DNA from: JAYUZR01 sp043751595
GTDB lineage: Bacteria > Patescibacteriota > UBA1384 > CAILIB01
NCBI GenBank assembly: GCA_043751595.1
Contig: JAYUZR010000028.1
Span: 1 to 31,459, forward strand
DNA: 31,459 nucleotides
Direction: 5' to 3'
The position numbers and the translations under genes are program-made. Positions 7,004-13,242 of the stretch are shown here, one piece after another (within the stretch, counting starts at the first letter, position 1; each line of letters starts with the position of its first letter). The notes under the pieces were generated by a model that saw nothing but the letters and a program-made list of their open reading frames with translations, made no database searches and had not been told where the DNA came from.

Positions 7004-8562
7004 ATGAGCATTTCAACTGAAGACTTTAGCCTGAGGAATGATCTCAGTAAATCGGGATACTCTAATACTGTTGTTACCCTCATTACTAATTGGTCAGGAT
7101 TACTCCAGCAGAACGCCCTACCGGTAAGTGCCTTAATATTACCTGAGGTATACAAGAATTGAAGCAGCGATCTATCATTAGATATTTCAAATCCCTTATA
7201 TCTTTTACCGAGTAGCAGGGTCATATCGAGCAGTACAAAAAATCCTGACCTTGGCTCTAGTACAATATCCACCCCTTGTATGCCTGCAAAATCGACTTCT
7301 TCATTAACAACCAGGTGTTCAACCTGTAATAGATTGAGTAATATTTTTACTTCGCTCTTGCTTAGGTTTTTTCTACCCAGAATAATTGCCTTAACAAACA
7401 CGAGTCTTTTGTAATACTCGTTCGTAACCCGGGTAAGATAAAGCTCTCGCTCATTAATATCATTATCATTAGGAGAGAAAACAGCAGCAAGTGCAGAAGA
7501 TTGGACTACAGATAGAGAATCACAAAGTTGGAATATCTTGTCTCTGATCAGAGAAATTACTAACTCGTTAGCAATAACCATGCCAGAGCGAATACCCGCT
7601 AATCCGTATGACTTTGAGAGTGAATAGATTGTTACCGTATTATCAAACTGTTCATCCAGGGAGCAAATAGGCAAGGCAGGATCAGTACGGTCATACTCAA
7701 GACCTGCATAAACCAAATCATCTACTACCAAAACCCCTTCCTTCTTACAAAGCCTAGAAATTTCTAGCAAGAGCCCCCTATCCCCTTCGCCATATACTAC
7801 CCCGGTGGGATTGTGTGGATTAATATTAATAAACGCTACTACACGAGGAGGAATATCAGAACGCCTAAAAATATACTTCCCTCGGTTTACATCATAGTCA
7901 TGTCTCAGCTCTTCATTTATTTCAATAATTCTCTGATGAAGTTCGCTCGGGTTAGTTTTCCAGTTGTCACTTGGTGAAAGATGGAGTAGTCGAACCCTGC
8001 CTCCAACCCGTTCTGGAATAAAAGAAAAAAGGCCATAGTTTGGTGCCGACATAAGTACTACATCGCCGTAGTCCAAGATTGCCTCCATTATGAGTGTAAA
8101 AGCCTGCGTACTTGAGTGTGAGAAAATAATGTTATTCTCATGTATTTTCAAAGAATAGACTTTATTAAAGTACTCAATAATCGGAGCCTTATCTGCATTA
8201 TCTCCAGCGGCCAATGGATAGTCTGAAAGAGTCCTCAACTGCACCGCTTCCTTCATTTTATCAAGGCAAAGCTGATAAGGCATAAAGCGAGCAGGACTGC
8301 CGCCGCCTAGCCGAGTTTTCTCACCATTTGGTTCTTCGAAGTCTGGAATCTGCAAGTTATTAGAGAGGCTATAGTCTTCGTATGTGTCAGCGGCACTTTG
8401 AATTTCATGAGAACTCCATGCTCCCCACAAAGCATTGCCTAGATGCGGCAATCCGCCATAATGCAGTCTGTTTACCTGATTTGTGGGGTATTTGCGCACC
8501 AATGACCGAATAGACATTGGAATTGCATCATTTTGTATAATACGTTGCTTATCATTTTGCAT
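7000..8562 (-). CDS. PLP-dependent class I/II aminotransferase
   Basis: 520 aa from ATG 8562, about 100 residues longer than typical fold-type I aminotransferases. Key motifs are SAPNYGLFSF (substrate/PLP region near 174-183), NPHNPTG near 249-254, VVDDLVYAGLEYD with the PLP-pyridine Asp, and YSLSKSYGLAGIRSGM with the Schiff-base lysine (about K317). Extra length comes from an N-terminal extension of about 80 residues and inserts around the large domain. The enzyme should transfer an amino group between an amino acid and a keto acid or aldehyde; specificity is unknown. An in-frame TTG at 8568 is rejected as start because AAGGG lies directly against it but 6 nt from the ATG. First gene of the accessory operon. 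The sampled stretch 7501-7560 has 21 G+C of 60, against 35 of 60 at 12481-12540. Confidence 0.88.
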   Translation of the reverse strand: MQNDKQRIIQNDAIPMSIRSLVRKYPTNQVNRLHYGGLPHLGNALWGAWSSHEIQSAADTYEDYSLSNNLQIPDFEEPNGEKTRLGGGSPARFMPYQLCLDKMKEAVQLRTLSDYPLAAGDNADKAPIIEYFNKVYSLKIHENNIIFSHSSTQAFTLIMEAILDYGDVVLMSAPNYGLFSFIPERVGGRVRLLHLSPSDNWKTNPSELHQRIIEINEELRHDYDVNRGKYIFRRSDIPPRVVAFININPHNPTGVVYGEGDRGLLLEISRLCKKEGVLVVDDLVYAGLEYDRTDPALPICSLDEQFDNTVTIYSLSKSYGLAGIRSGMVIANELVISLIRDKIFQLCDSLSVVQSSALAAVFSPNDNDINERELYLTRVTNEYYKRLVFVKAIILGRKNLSKSEVKILLNLLQVEHLVVNEEVDFAGIQGVDIVLEPRSGFFVLLDMTLLLGKRYKGFEISNDRSLLQFLYTSGNIKALTGRAFCWSNPDQLVMRVTTVLEYPDLLRSFLRLKSSVEMLI

Positions 8563-8603
8563 ATACAACCCTTAAAGTTTAGCCCAAGATTCCACGATCT
8601 CAG

Positions 8604-8632
8604 TTGACACCTGAATAGATAGGGCATATATT
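8604..8632 (+). promoter_or_regulatory. Near-consensus promoter of the second NDP-kinase-like gene
   Basis: TTGACA (8604-8609), exactly 17 bp, TATATT (8627-8632). This is the best match to the sigma-70-type consensus seen in the window. Predicted start of transcription is around 8639. Confidence 0.75.
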
Positions 8633-8650
8633 CTCACACAAAATGAAATA

Positions 8651-9094
8651 GTGAAAGAGAGGGTGACAGTGCAAGAAATAAGTTTCTACATGATAAAGCC
8701 ACACGCACTCGTTATGCGGGCCGAAGTCGTGGAAAGGATTGAGCAATCAGGACTGACTATCGTAGAAAGTAAGCTAGTAGCGTTAGGGGTAGCAGCACTT
8801 GAGATTATTTATGCCGATCTTACCCCGCAATGGAGAAGTGGAGTATTCCACCAATACGTAGATAAACCCGTGGAGGTAGGAATTGTAAAAGGCACCAACG
8901 CCATCACAGCGCTTCTTGAAGTTTCAGGGAGAGAGCGTAACCCGGCCGATTGTTTACCGGGTACGATACGCTTTGACCTTGGGATTCATGAGCCGGCCAT
9001 GGTGTACGGCGTGCGCGTATATCACAACGTACTTCACCGATCTCGAAATACTGACGAAGCAGAGAAAGACGTGGCGGTTTTCCAGCAACTATAA
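8651..9094 (+). CDS. Divergent nucleoside diphosphate kinase (second copy)
   Basis: 147 aa, near the family length of about 150. Recognisable NDP-kinase landmarks in order: YMIKPHALVMR (usual KPDA), ERIEQSGLTIVESK, IYADL, KPVEVGIVKGTNAI, PGTIRFDLG with the phosphate-binding Arg, and NVLHRS with the catalytic His, which forms the phosphohistidine during gamma-phosphate transfer between nucleotides. The catalytic residues appear intact, but the sequence differs strongly from the ordinary Ndk at 25773-26399, and the R-to-N spacing is longer. Starts are GTG: 8651, or 8669 with GAGAGGG 5-6 nt upstream. It is divergent from the accessory operon and behind a strong promoter, so a role with that cluster is likely but unproven. 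Confidence 0.75.
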   Translation: MKERVTVQEISFYMIKPHALVMRAEVVERIEQSGLTIVESKLVALGVAALEIIYADLTPQWRSGVFHQYVDKPVEVGIVKGTNAITALLEVSGRERNPADCLPGTIRFDLGIHEPAMVYGVRVYHNVLHRSRNTDEAEKDVAVFQQL

Positions 9095-9126
9095 AAAGGC
9101 CGGGTAGTCGTAACTGCCCGGCTTTT
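9094..9126. terminator. Intrinsic terminator after the NDPK-like gene; also follows a tRNA 3'-end copy on the minus strand
   Basis: Stem from 9094-9108 and 9113-9126 (GCCGGGTAGT with ACTGCCCGGC, one bulged G, one G-U pair), loop CGTA, A-tract and T-tract outside. It begins at the stop codon of the NDPK-like gene. Confidence 0.8.
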
Positions 9127-9130
9127 GTAT

Positions 9131-9148
9131 TGGCTGCCCGGCTAGGAT
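9131..9148 (-). repeat. Copy 1 of the tRNA-Gln 3' end including CCA
   Basis: Minus strand ATCCTAGCCGGGCAGCCA, identical over 18 nt to the 3' end of tRNA-Gln at 9438-9455. It is followed on the minus strand by a hairpin terminator. Confidence 0.85.
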
Positions 9149-9238
9149 GGCGGTCGCTTCACTCCCTTAGCTGCATCTCTCCTATTTCCTTAGTAGATGC
9201 AGAACGAACCTTTTAGGTTTCGATCCTGGCCAAAGGCA
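9131..9238 (-). other. tRNA-like structured element A with CCA end
   Basis: On the minus strand the 108-nt element begins TGCCTTTGGCC, a degraded match to the 5' end of tRNA-Gln, and ends with the tRNA 3' end. TGCC (9238-9235) pairs with GGCA (9138-9135), and GGCCAGGAT (9231-9223) pairs with ATCCTAGCC (9148-9140), leaving GCCA as a 3' overhang like a tRNA acceptor. Inside are hairpins AACC/GGTT (9207-9219) and a perfect 8-bp stem (9171-9178 with 9195-9202). There is no canonical anticodon or T arm. It could be a decayed tRNA or an unrecognised tRNA-like RNA. Confidence 0.45.
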
Positions 9239-9249
9239 ACAAAGAAAAG
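9226..9249 (+). repeat. Right copy of the imperfect direct repeat flanking the accessory block
   Basis: Pairs with 4219-4242 (19 of 24 identical; perfect CAACAAAGAAAAG core). It lies across the 5' end of element A and the arm of the next terminator. Confidence 0.4.
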
Positions 9250-9276
9250 AGACCCCCGAGGGGGTCTCTTTTCTTT
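9241..9276. terminator. Perfect 16-bp hairpin terminator
   Basis: Arms 9241-9256 and 9261-9276 are perfectly complementary, with a 4-nt loop and A/T-rich outer ends. On the minus strand it directly follows tRNA 3'-end copy 2. The inner arm sequence matches the terminator at 3559-3588. Confidence 0.85.
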
Positions 9277-9293
9277 GGCTGCCCGGCTAGGAT
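9276..9293 (-). repeat. Copy 2 of the tRNA-Gln 3' end including CCA
   Basis: 18 nt identical to 9131-9148 and 9438-9455. Spacing between copies is 145 and 162 nt. Confidence 0.85.
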
Positions 9294-9400
9294 AACGCTC
9301 ATTTCATTCGCTAGCTGCGCCAAGCCTTCGGCTTGAGTTGTATCGCGCAGAACGAACCTACCCCTTCAGGGTGCGGTTCTCACCCACTAACTGAGCAGAG
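9276..9400 (-). other. tRNA-like structured element B with CCA end
   Basis: Homologous to element A through GGTTCGTTCTGC and GCAGCTA and the shared 18-nt 3' end. Its hairpins keep position but change sequence: GAACC/GGTTC (9354-9358 with 9375-9379) enclosing CCC-TTCA-GGG, and CTGCGC/GCGCAG (9315-9320 with 9345-9350) enclosing CAAGCC/GGCTTG (9321-9326 with 9330-9335). The 5' boundary is uncertain because no long partner for the 3' strand is visible. Confidence 0.4.
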
Positions 9401-9440
9401 CCATTAAAAAGAACGGACCAAGGTCCGTTCTTTTTAATGG
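9401..9440. terminator. Perfect 19-bp palindromic terminator of tRNA-Gln
   Basis: Arms 9401-9419 and 9422-9440 around AA, with A/T tracts. The right arm includes the CCA end of tRNA-Gln (9438-9440), so the hairpin would compete with the mature tRNA 3' end in the precursor. Confidence 0.85.
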
Positions 9441-9512
9441 CTGCCCGGCTAGGATTCGAACCTAGGATCTCCTCATCCAGAGTGAGGCGCCTTACCACTT
9501 GGCCACCAGGCA
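9438..9512 (-). tRNA. tRNA-Gln (anticodon CTG)
   Basis: 75 nt including an encoded CCA. Acceptor TGCCTGG pairs with CCGGGCA (one G-U), the D arm is GCCAAGTGGTAAGGC, the anticodon stem CCTCA/TGAGG encloses the loop CTCTGGA with anticodon CTG, the T arm is CTAGG-TTCGAAT-CCTAG, and the discriminator is G. All arms are complete. It decodes CAG. Same strand and about 150 nt downstream of the rpmA-gltX operon, followed by its own terminator. With a GltX nearby and no glutaminyl-tRNA synthetase in view, charging by the GluRS/GatCAB route is a reasonable guess. Confidence 0.93.
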
Positions 9513-9552
9513 TCAATCAACTTCCTTGCAAGGGGCGCGAGTGCAAACGAGC

Positions 9553-9571
9553 ACCACTTGGCCACCAGGCA
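9553..9571 (-). repeat. Partial copy of the tRNA-Gln 5' end
   Basis: Minus strand TGCCTGGTGGCCAAGTGGT, 19 nt identical to the first 19 nt of tRNA-Gln (9512-9494), located 40 nt upstream of the intact gene. It continues into GCTCGTTTGCACTCGC instead of the tRNA body. The rest of 9513-9661 shows no gene. Confidence 0.8.
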
Positions 9572-9661
9572 ATAAAGGAATGTACTCGGGTAGAAGCATA
9601 AATGTTTCTGCCCAAGTACGGGTTGGATAGTAGCGAAAAAGGGCTCTTTTAGCAACCCGCG

Positions 9662-10105
9662 CTAGCACCAAACCAGCATATCGTGCCAGCCAATCACGTA
9701 GGCAATCAACTCCCCATCCTTATAATATGCCGGATGATAAAAGCCAGCTGCCGAAAAGCTGATACCATCTTCCCTAATTGCCTCAAGCACTTTCCCTTCC
9801 AGGCGGTAGTGCGCAGCAATAGAGGTAGCCGATCCTTCGTTATCACCAAACTCACCAACTGGCGAAATATCGGCAATAAACTGGTCAGCAAACTCTTCTC
9901 TTCGAGCAAGAAAAACTGGGTTCTTTTCCCACGGTGTACGAACAAAGGGAAGGCAGAAGCCAATAATGCCCAAGTGTACCCAGATTGGAGATCCGTTCTC
10001 CTCACGGGACCACGAAACCTCATCCGATAGAGCAAGTAGCTTTTCTAACAAAGCCTTTTTCTCACCGTCAGGTAGGCTGTGAACATTATTAATGAAGGTC
10101 TCCAT
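9662..10105 (-). CDS. Unknown protein, paralogue of the upstream gene
   Basis: 147 aa from the ATG one base after the upstream stop codon; an in-frame ATG at 10135 would overlap that gene and is less likely. No family is recognised. It shares with the protein at 10107-10667 the blocks SDEVSWSRE, IGF-x-LPF-x-R-x-PW, ADQFIADISPVGEFGDN, AAHYRLEGKV, and a C-terminal HPAYYKDGELIAYVIGWHDMLVW. Conserved Trp, His and Asp residues suggest a soluble ligand-binding or enzymatic domain. No signal peptide or membrane segment. Last gene of the rpmA-gltX operon. Confidence 0.75.
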   Translation of the reverse strand: METFINNVHSLPDGEKKALLEKLLALSDEVSWSREENGSPIWVHLGIIGFCLPFVRTPWEKNPVFLARREEFADQFIADISPVGEFGDNEGSATSIAAHYRLEGKVLEAIREDGISFSAAGFYHPAYYKDGELIAYVIGWHDMLVWC

Positions 10106-10106
10106 A

Positions 10107-10667
10107 TTAGGCAGCCTTCTTCTGTGGACGCTCATCCCAAGTACGCATTCCTACTCCTGGATAATAAATACCTACAAACTCATCAGAAAGCTTGGCGGGT
10201 GCAGCCTCACCCCAAACGAGCATCCTATCCCACACCTCTGTATAGGCAACTAGCTTTCCTTTCTTATAGAAGGCAGGATGCTCAAGCCCAGGTTGATTAT
10301 ACGGAAAAGAAAAACCGACCGTTTTTATATGCTCCGCAACCGGCCCCTCGAGACGGTAGTGCGCAGCAGTGCAAAACGTACCTGACCCGCCATCACCATA
10401 ACGATTTACCCCAGCAACATCAGTAATAAACTGATCAGAAAACTTTGCGCGCAGCTCTTTAAAAGACTCAACGCTATCCCAAGGCTTGCGCATAAATGGG
10501 ACTGAAAAACTCACCATGCCAATGGTGGCCATCACCCCCGCTCCACGGGTTTCTCGAGACCACGAAACTTCATCCGAAGCGGCCAATACACCATCCATCA
10601 ACCTATCAAACATATCCTTTGGGAGTGCATCGTAGCACTCCAAGGCCTTTATACCTTCATTCTCCAT
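10107..10667 (-). CDS. Unknown protein, member of a tandem paralogous pair
   Basis: 186 aa. Same conserved blocks as its downstream copy: ASDEVSWSRE, SFSVPFMRKPWDSVESF, KFSDQFITDVAGVNRYGDGG, TAAHYRLEGPVAEHI, HPAFYKKGKLVAYTEVWDRMLVW. It has an extra C-terminal stretch of about 30 residues (YYPGVGMRTWDERPQKKAA) absent from the shorter copy. No known domain is recognised and no export signal is seen. It overlaps the yggU-like gene by 11 nt. The duplication looks old: similarity is clear only in the blocks. Confidence 0.75.
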   Translation of the reverse strand: MENEGIKALECYDALPKDMFDRLMDGVLAASDEVSWSRETRGAGVMATIGMVSFSVPFMRKPWDSVESFKELRAKFSDQFITDVAGVNRYGDGGSGTFCTAAHYRLEGPVAEHIKTVGFSFPYNQPGLEHPAFYKKGKLVAYTEVWDRMLVWGEAAPAKLSDEFVGIYYPGVGMRTWDERPQKKAA

Positions 10668-10896
10668 ATCTAATTTCTACTACTTTTTCCCGGCTTGTTT
10701 TGCCGAGCTTAATAATGACATCACCGGCCGCTACACCGAAGTGCTTAGCCAGTAATGCACAGACCGCAAGATTTGCTTTGCCCGCTTCAGGCTTGGCTTT
10801 TACCCAAACCTGGAGTATGCCACTCATTTCGTCTTGCTCAACCCGCTCTTTTCCGACACCAGGCGTAACATGTACGGTTACGCGCTCAGTCCTCAC
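10657..10896 (-). CDS. YggU/DUF167 family protein
   Basis: 79 aa. The fold signature is present: an opening strand (VTVHVTPG), then WVKAKPEAGKANLAVCALLAKHFGV, and a closing KLGKTSREKVVEI strand. The PxxGKAN and GxxSRxK-type motifs define the UPF0235/YggU group of small alpha/beta proteins, whose molecular role is not established. Starts with GTG, overlapping the stop codon of the hydrolase gene by one base, so translation is coupled. Confidence 0.88.
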   Translation of the reverse strand: MRTERVTVHVTPGVGKERVEQDEMSGILQVWVKAKPEAGKANLAVCALLAKHFGVAAGDVIIKLGKTSREKVVEIRYGE

Positions 10897-11714
10897 TATT
10901 CTCCGGCTGGGATGATGGTGCCGCAGGAGGCGCAGGTGGCTCCTGGCCCGCCAAAGTAAGCGCCAATAATATCCTGAAACTTCTGAGCCACCTGGCCATC
11001 GGTAACGGTAGCTTTGCCATCCCCAGGCTGTGCGCCGTAGTTCCCCATCTGGCCGTGGTTCGCTCCCTCAATTACCGCAAGCTGCGATTGCTTAGGAATA
11101 TTAGCTAGGAAGGGCTTGAGCTTATCCAGAGTCACCAGCTTATCTTGATCGCCAACCACCGTGATAACGGCTAGTTTTGAGTTAGCAATGCTTCTATCGC
11201 AATAGGACGAAACCAAGACAAGGCCTTGGAGATCTTCTTGGTGATCAAGCGCGTAACGGCAAGCCATCGCCCCACCGAGGGAGTGACCACCTACGTACCA
11301 ATTTTTTATACCGGGATTGGCCTTGATGATAGCATCCGCCTTATTAACCCCAAAGATGGCAAGGCTAAGTGGCATTTTTGGCACATAGATATTTACCGGC
11401 GCCACCTCTACCACTTTTTCTAGCTTGGCCAAATAGGCTTCTGCCGCAACGTGACCGCCGGGATAAAAGACAAATCCTTGCAAGGCATCATCGCGGGTTA
11501 GAGAGAAATAACCATTTTGCTCGGAGTATTGTACCGCAGAGCTTGACTGTGCCTCCGCCAAAGGACCCGATTCTGCCAGCGAAGGGTTACTTGCCCAGAA
11601 AAGAAAGCCGGCAACGCCCATCGCCAAAAGAATGGTCGCTACCGCGGTAAGCGTTTTCCATAAGCGATTCCTTCTAACTGGAGCTGGGGTGGATTGGTCG
11701 GCGACGTGTTGCAT
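10896..11714 (-). CDS. Membrane-anchored alpha/beta hydrolase
   Basis: 272 aa. The first 20 residues are polar and basic, followed by a hydrophobic segment at about 21-41, so the catalytic domain is probably outside. The Ser nucleophile is in GGHSLGGAM (about S145), the acid in VVGDQDKLVT (about D189-191) and the His in GANHGQMGNYG (about H220), the order of the alpha/beta-hydrolase fold (family 5-like). The substrate is unknown. A short tail with CASCG could be a redox or metal pair. Starts 4 nt after gltX. The sequence TGC-TAGTAT ends 6 nt before the ATG, so an internal leaderless promoter is possible. Confidence 0.85.
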   Translation of the reverse strand: MQHVADQSTPAPVRRNRLWKTLTAVATILLAMGVAGFLFWASNPSLAESGPLAEAQSSSAVQYSEQNGYFSLTRDDALQGFVFYPGGHVAAEAYLAKLEKVVEVAPVNIYVPKMPLSLAIFGVNKADAIIKANPGIKNWYVGGHSLGGAMACRYALDHQEDLQGLVLVSSYCDRSIANSKLAVITVVGDQDKLVTLDKLKPFLANIPKQSQLAVIEGANHGQMGNYGAQPGDGKATVTDGQVAQKFQDIIGAYFGGPGATCASCGTIIPAGE

Positions 11715-11718
11715 GCGC

Positions 11719-13242
11719 CTATACTAGCACAGACTGCAGGCGCGTAAGAGATTCTTCTTTACCAAACAAGGTCAGTAATTCAAAGGCTCCTGGAGAAGCA
11801 GATTCTCCACTAAGCGCTGCCCGAATTGGCCAGAGCACATCACCGGCTTTTAGTGCTTTTTCTTCGAGAAGAGCACGCAACTTTTGCTCTACTACCTCGT
11901 GGGTAAAGGCATTGGTTTCGATAGTCTCCAGCACGGCAATCCCGGCTCGCAGATTAGCCTGCACCGTCTCGTTATCGCTCTTTTTTGGGATGATTAATCC
12001 ATCAGGAACGGTAGGGCGAACAAAACAAAACTTGGTCAGCATCTCGATTTCATCCAGACGCTTAATGCGCTCCTGAATAGAAGCCGCTACTCGGCGTAGG
12101 TACTCTTCTGGTGCGCAGGGAAGAGCAAAGCTAACCACTGGCTGCCCTGCCTTATCTACCAACCCACAGGATTGCCAGAAAGGCAGTGCCTTGGCGGTAA
12201 AATCCTCCAAGCTAAGGTGGCGCAAATACCAGCCATTTACGTAATTAATACGTTCAAGATCAAAGATGGCGCCGGCTTTTTGTACTTTCTCGAGGCGGAA
12301 GGCCTCGATGAGCTCATCAATCGTAAAGAACTCTTGTTCGGTACCAGGTGACCACCCCAAGAAAGAAAGAGCATTAACCAATGCCTCTGGCAGATAGCCT
12401 TGGTCTCGATACTCGAGAGCCGACTGTGCACCATCGCGCTTAGAAAGCTTATGACGACCGTCGGGGCCTAGGATTACCGGAAGGTGCCCAAACTGGGGAA
12501 GGCTCCAGCCAAAGGCGGCGTACAGAAGCACATGCTTTGGAGTAGAAGGCAGCCACTCATCACCGCGCAACACATGCGTAATCTCCATTAAGTGATCATC
12601 GATCACGTTCGCCAAGTGATAGGTTGGGAAGCCATCGCTCTTCATCAAAATGTAGTCTTCGATGGTCTCGCTAGCAAACTCAAGTCGACCGCGAACAACA
12701 TCATCCACTACTACGATTTGGCCGTGGGGAATCTTGTGGCGGATTACAAAGGCCTCACCCGCTGCAACGCGCAGCTTGGCTTCGGCCGGATCAAAGTCGC
12801 GGTAGCGACCATCGTAGCGAGGTAGCTCTTTGCGAGCCTGTTGCTCGGCGCGCATTTGGTCCAGCTCTTCGGCGGTAGCAAAACAGTAGTAGGCATCACC
12901 CTGCTCAAGTAGTTGCTGCACATGTTTTTGGTAGATATCGAGACGCTCGGACTGGATATACGGACCGAACTCACCCTTTTGTTGAATTGTTCCATCATCA
13001 GCCAAATAGACCCCCTCATCAGGTGTGATACCGAGCCAATCGAGCGCTTCAGCGATGTAGGCAATACTTCCTTCTACTTCACGCGCCTTATCGGTATCTT
13101 CAATACGAAGCACCATAACTCCGCCTTGCTGTTTGGCAAAAAGATAGTTAAAAACAGCAGTCCTAAAGGTTCCTAAATGCGGAAATCCCGTGGGACTTGG
13201 TGGGAGACGAAGACGAATTGCAGGGTTGGGCTGTGGATTCAT
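11719..13242 (-). CDS. gltX: Glutamyl-tRNA synthetase
   Basis: 507 aa, close to typical bacterial GluRS. Class I motifs are PTGFPHLGTFRTAVFNYLFA (HIGH variant HLGT) near the N-terminus and KLSKRDG (KMSKS variant) near the middle, with IEDYILMKSDGFPTYHLAN and VLRGDEWLPSTPKH in the catalytic domain and a helical anticodon-binding C-terminus. It charges tRNA-Glu; if non-discriminating it would also misacylate tRNA-Gln for amidation by GatCAB. The anticodon-binding half cannot be judged by eye for this. The start overlaps the yraN stop by 4 nt (ATGA). Confidence 0.97.
   Translation of the reverse strand: MNPQPNPAIRLRLPPSPTGFPHLGTFRTAVFNYLFAKQQGGVMVLRIEDTDKAREVEGSIAYIAEALDWLGITPDEGVYLADDGTIQQKGEFGPYIQSERLDIYQKHVQQLLEQGDAYYCFATAEELDQMRAEQQARKELPRYDGRYRDFDPAEAKLRVAAGEAFVIRHKIPHGQIVVVDDVVRGRLEFASETIEDYILMKSDGFPTYHLANVIDDHLMEITHVLRGDEWLPSTPKHVLLYAAFGWSLPQFGHLPVILGPDGRHKLSKRDGAQSALEYRDQGYLPEALVNALSFLGWSPGTEQEFFTIDELIEAFRLEKVQKAGAIFDLERINYVNGWYLRHLSLEDFTAKALPFWQSCGLVDKAGQPVVSFALPCAPEEYLRRVAASIQERIKRLDEIEMLTKFCFVRPTVPDGLIIPKKSDNETVQANLRAGIAVLETIETNAFTHEVVEQKLRALLEEKALKAGDVLWPIRAALSGESASPGAFELLTLFGKEESLTRLQSVLV
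11721..11729 (-). promoter_or_regulatory. Possible internal leaderless promoter of the hydrolase gene
   Basis: Minus strand TGC-TAGTAT (11729-11721), six bases, then ATG 11714. Same -10-to-ATG spacing as in the DsbA-like gene. It overlaps the gltX stop codon. Confidence 0.3.

Noticed and set aside
8563..8568. TTG start for the aminotransferase
   Set aside because: The Shine-Dalgarno AAGGG touches the TTG but is 6 nt from the ATG at 8562.
9131..9440. CRISPR array or integron attC sites
   Set aside because: Only three repeats with unequal spacing, repeats equal a tRNA end, spacers are related to each other, and no attC-type core or cas/integrase gene is present.
9473..9655. 60-codon minus-strand frame across the tRNA-Gln region
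   Set aside because: It runs through the intact tRNA and its 5' copy and has no protein-like features.
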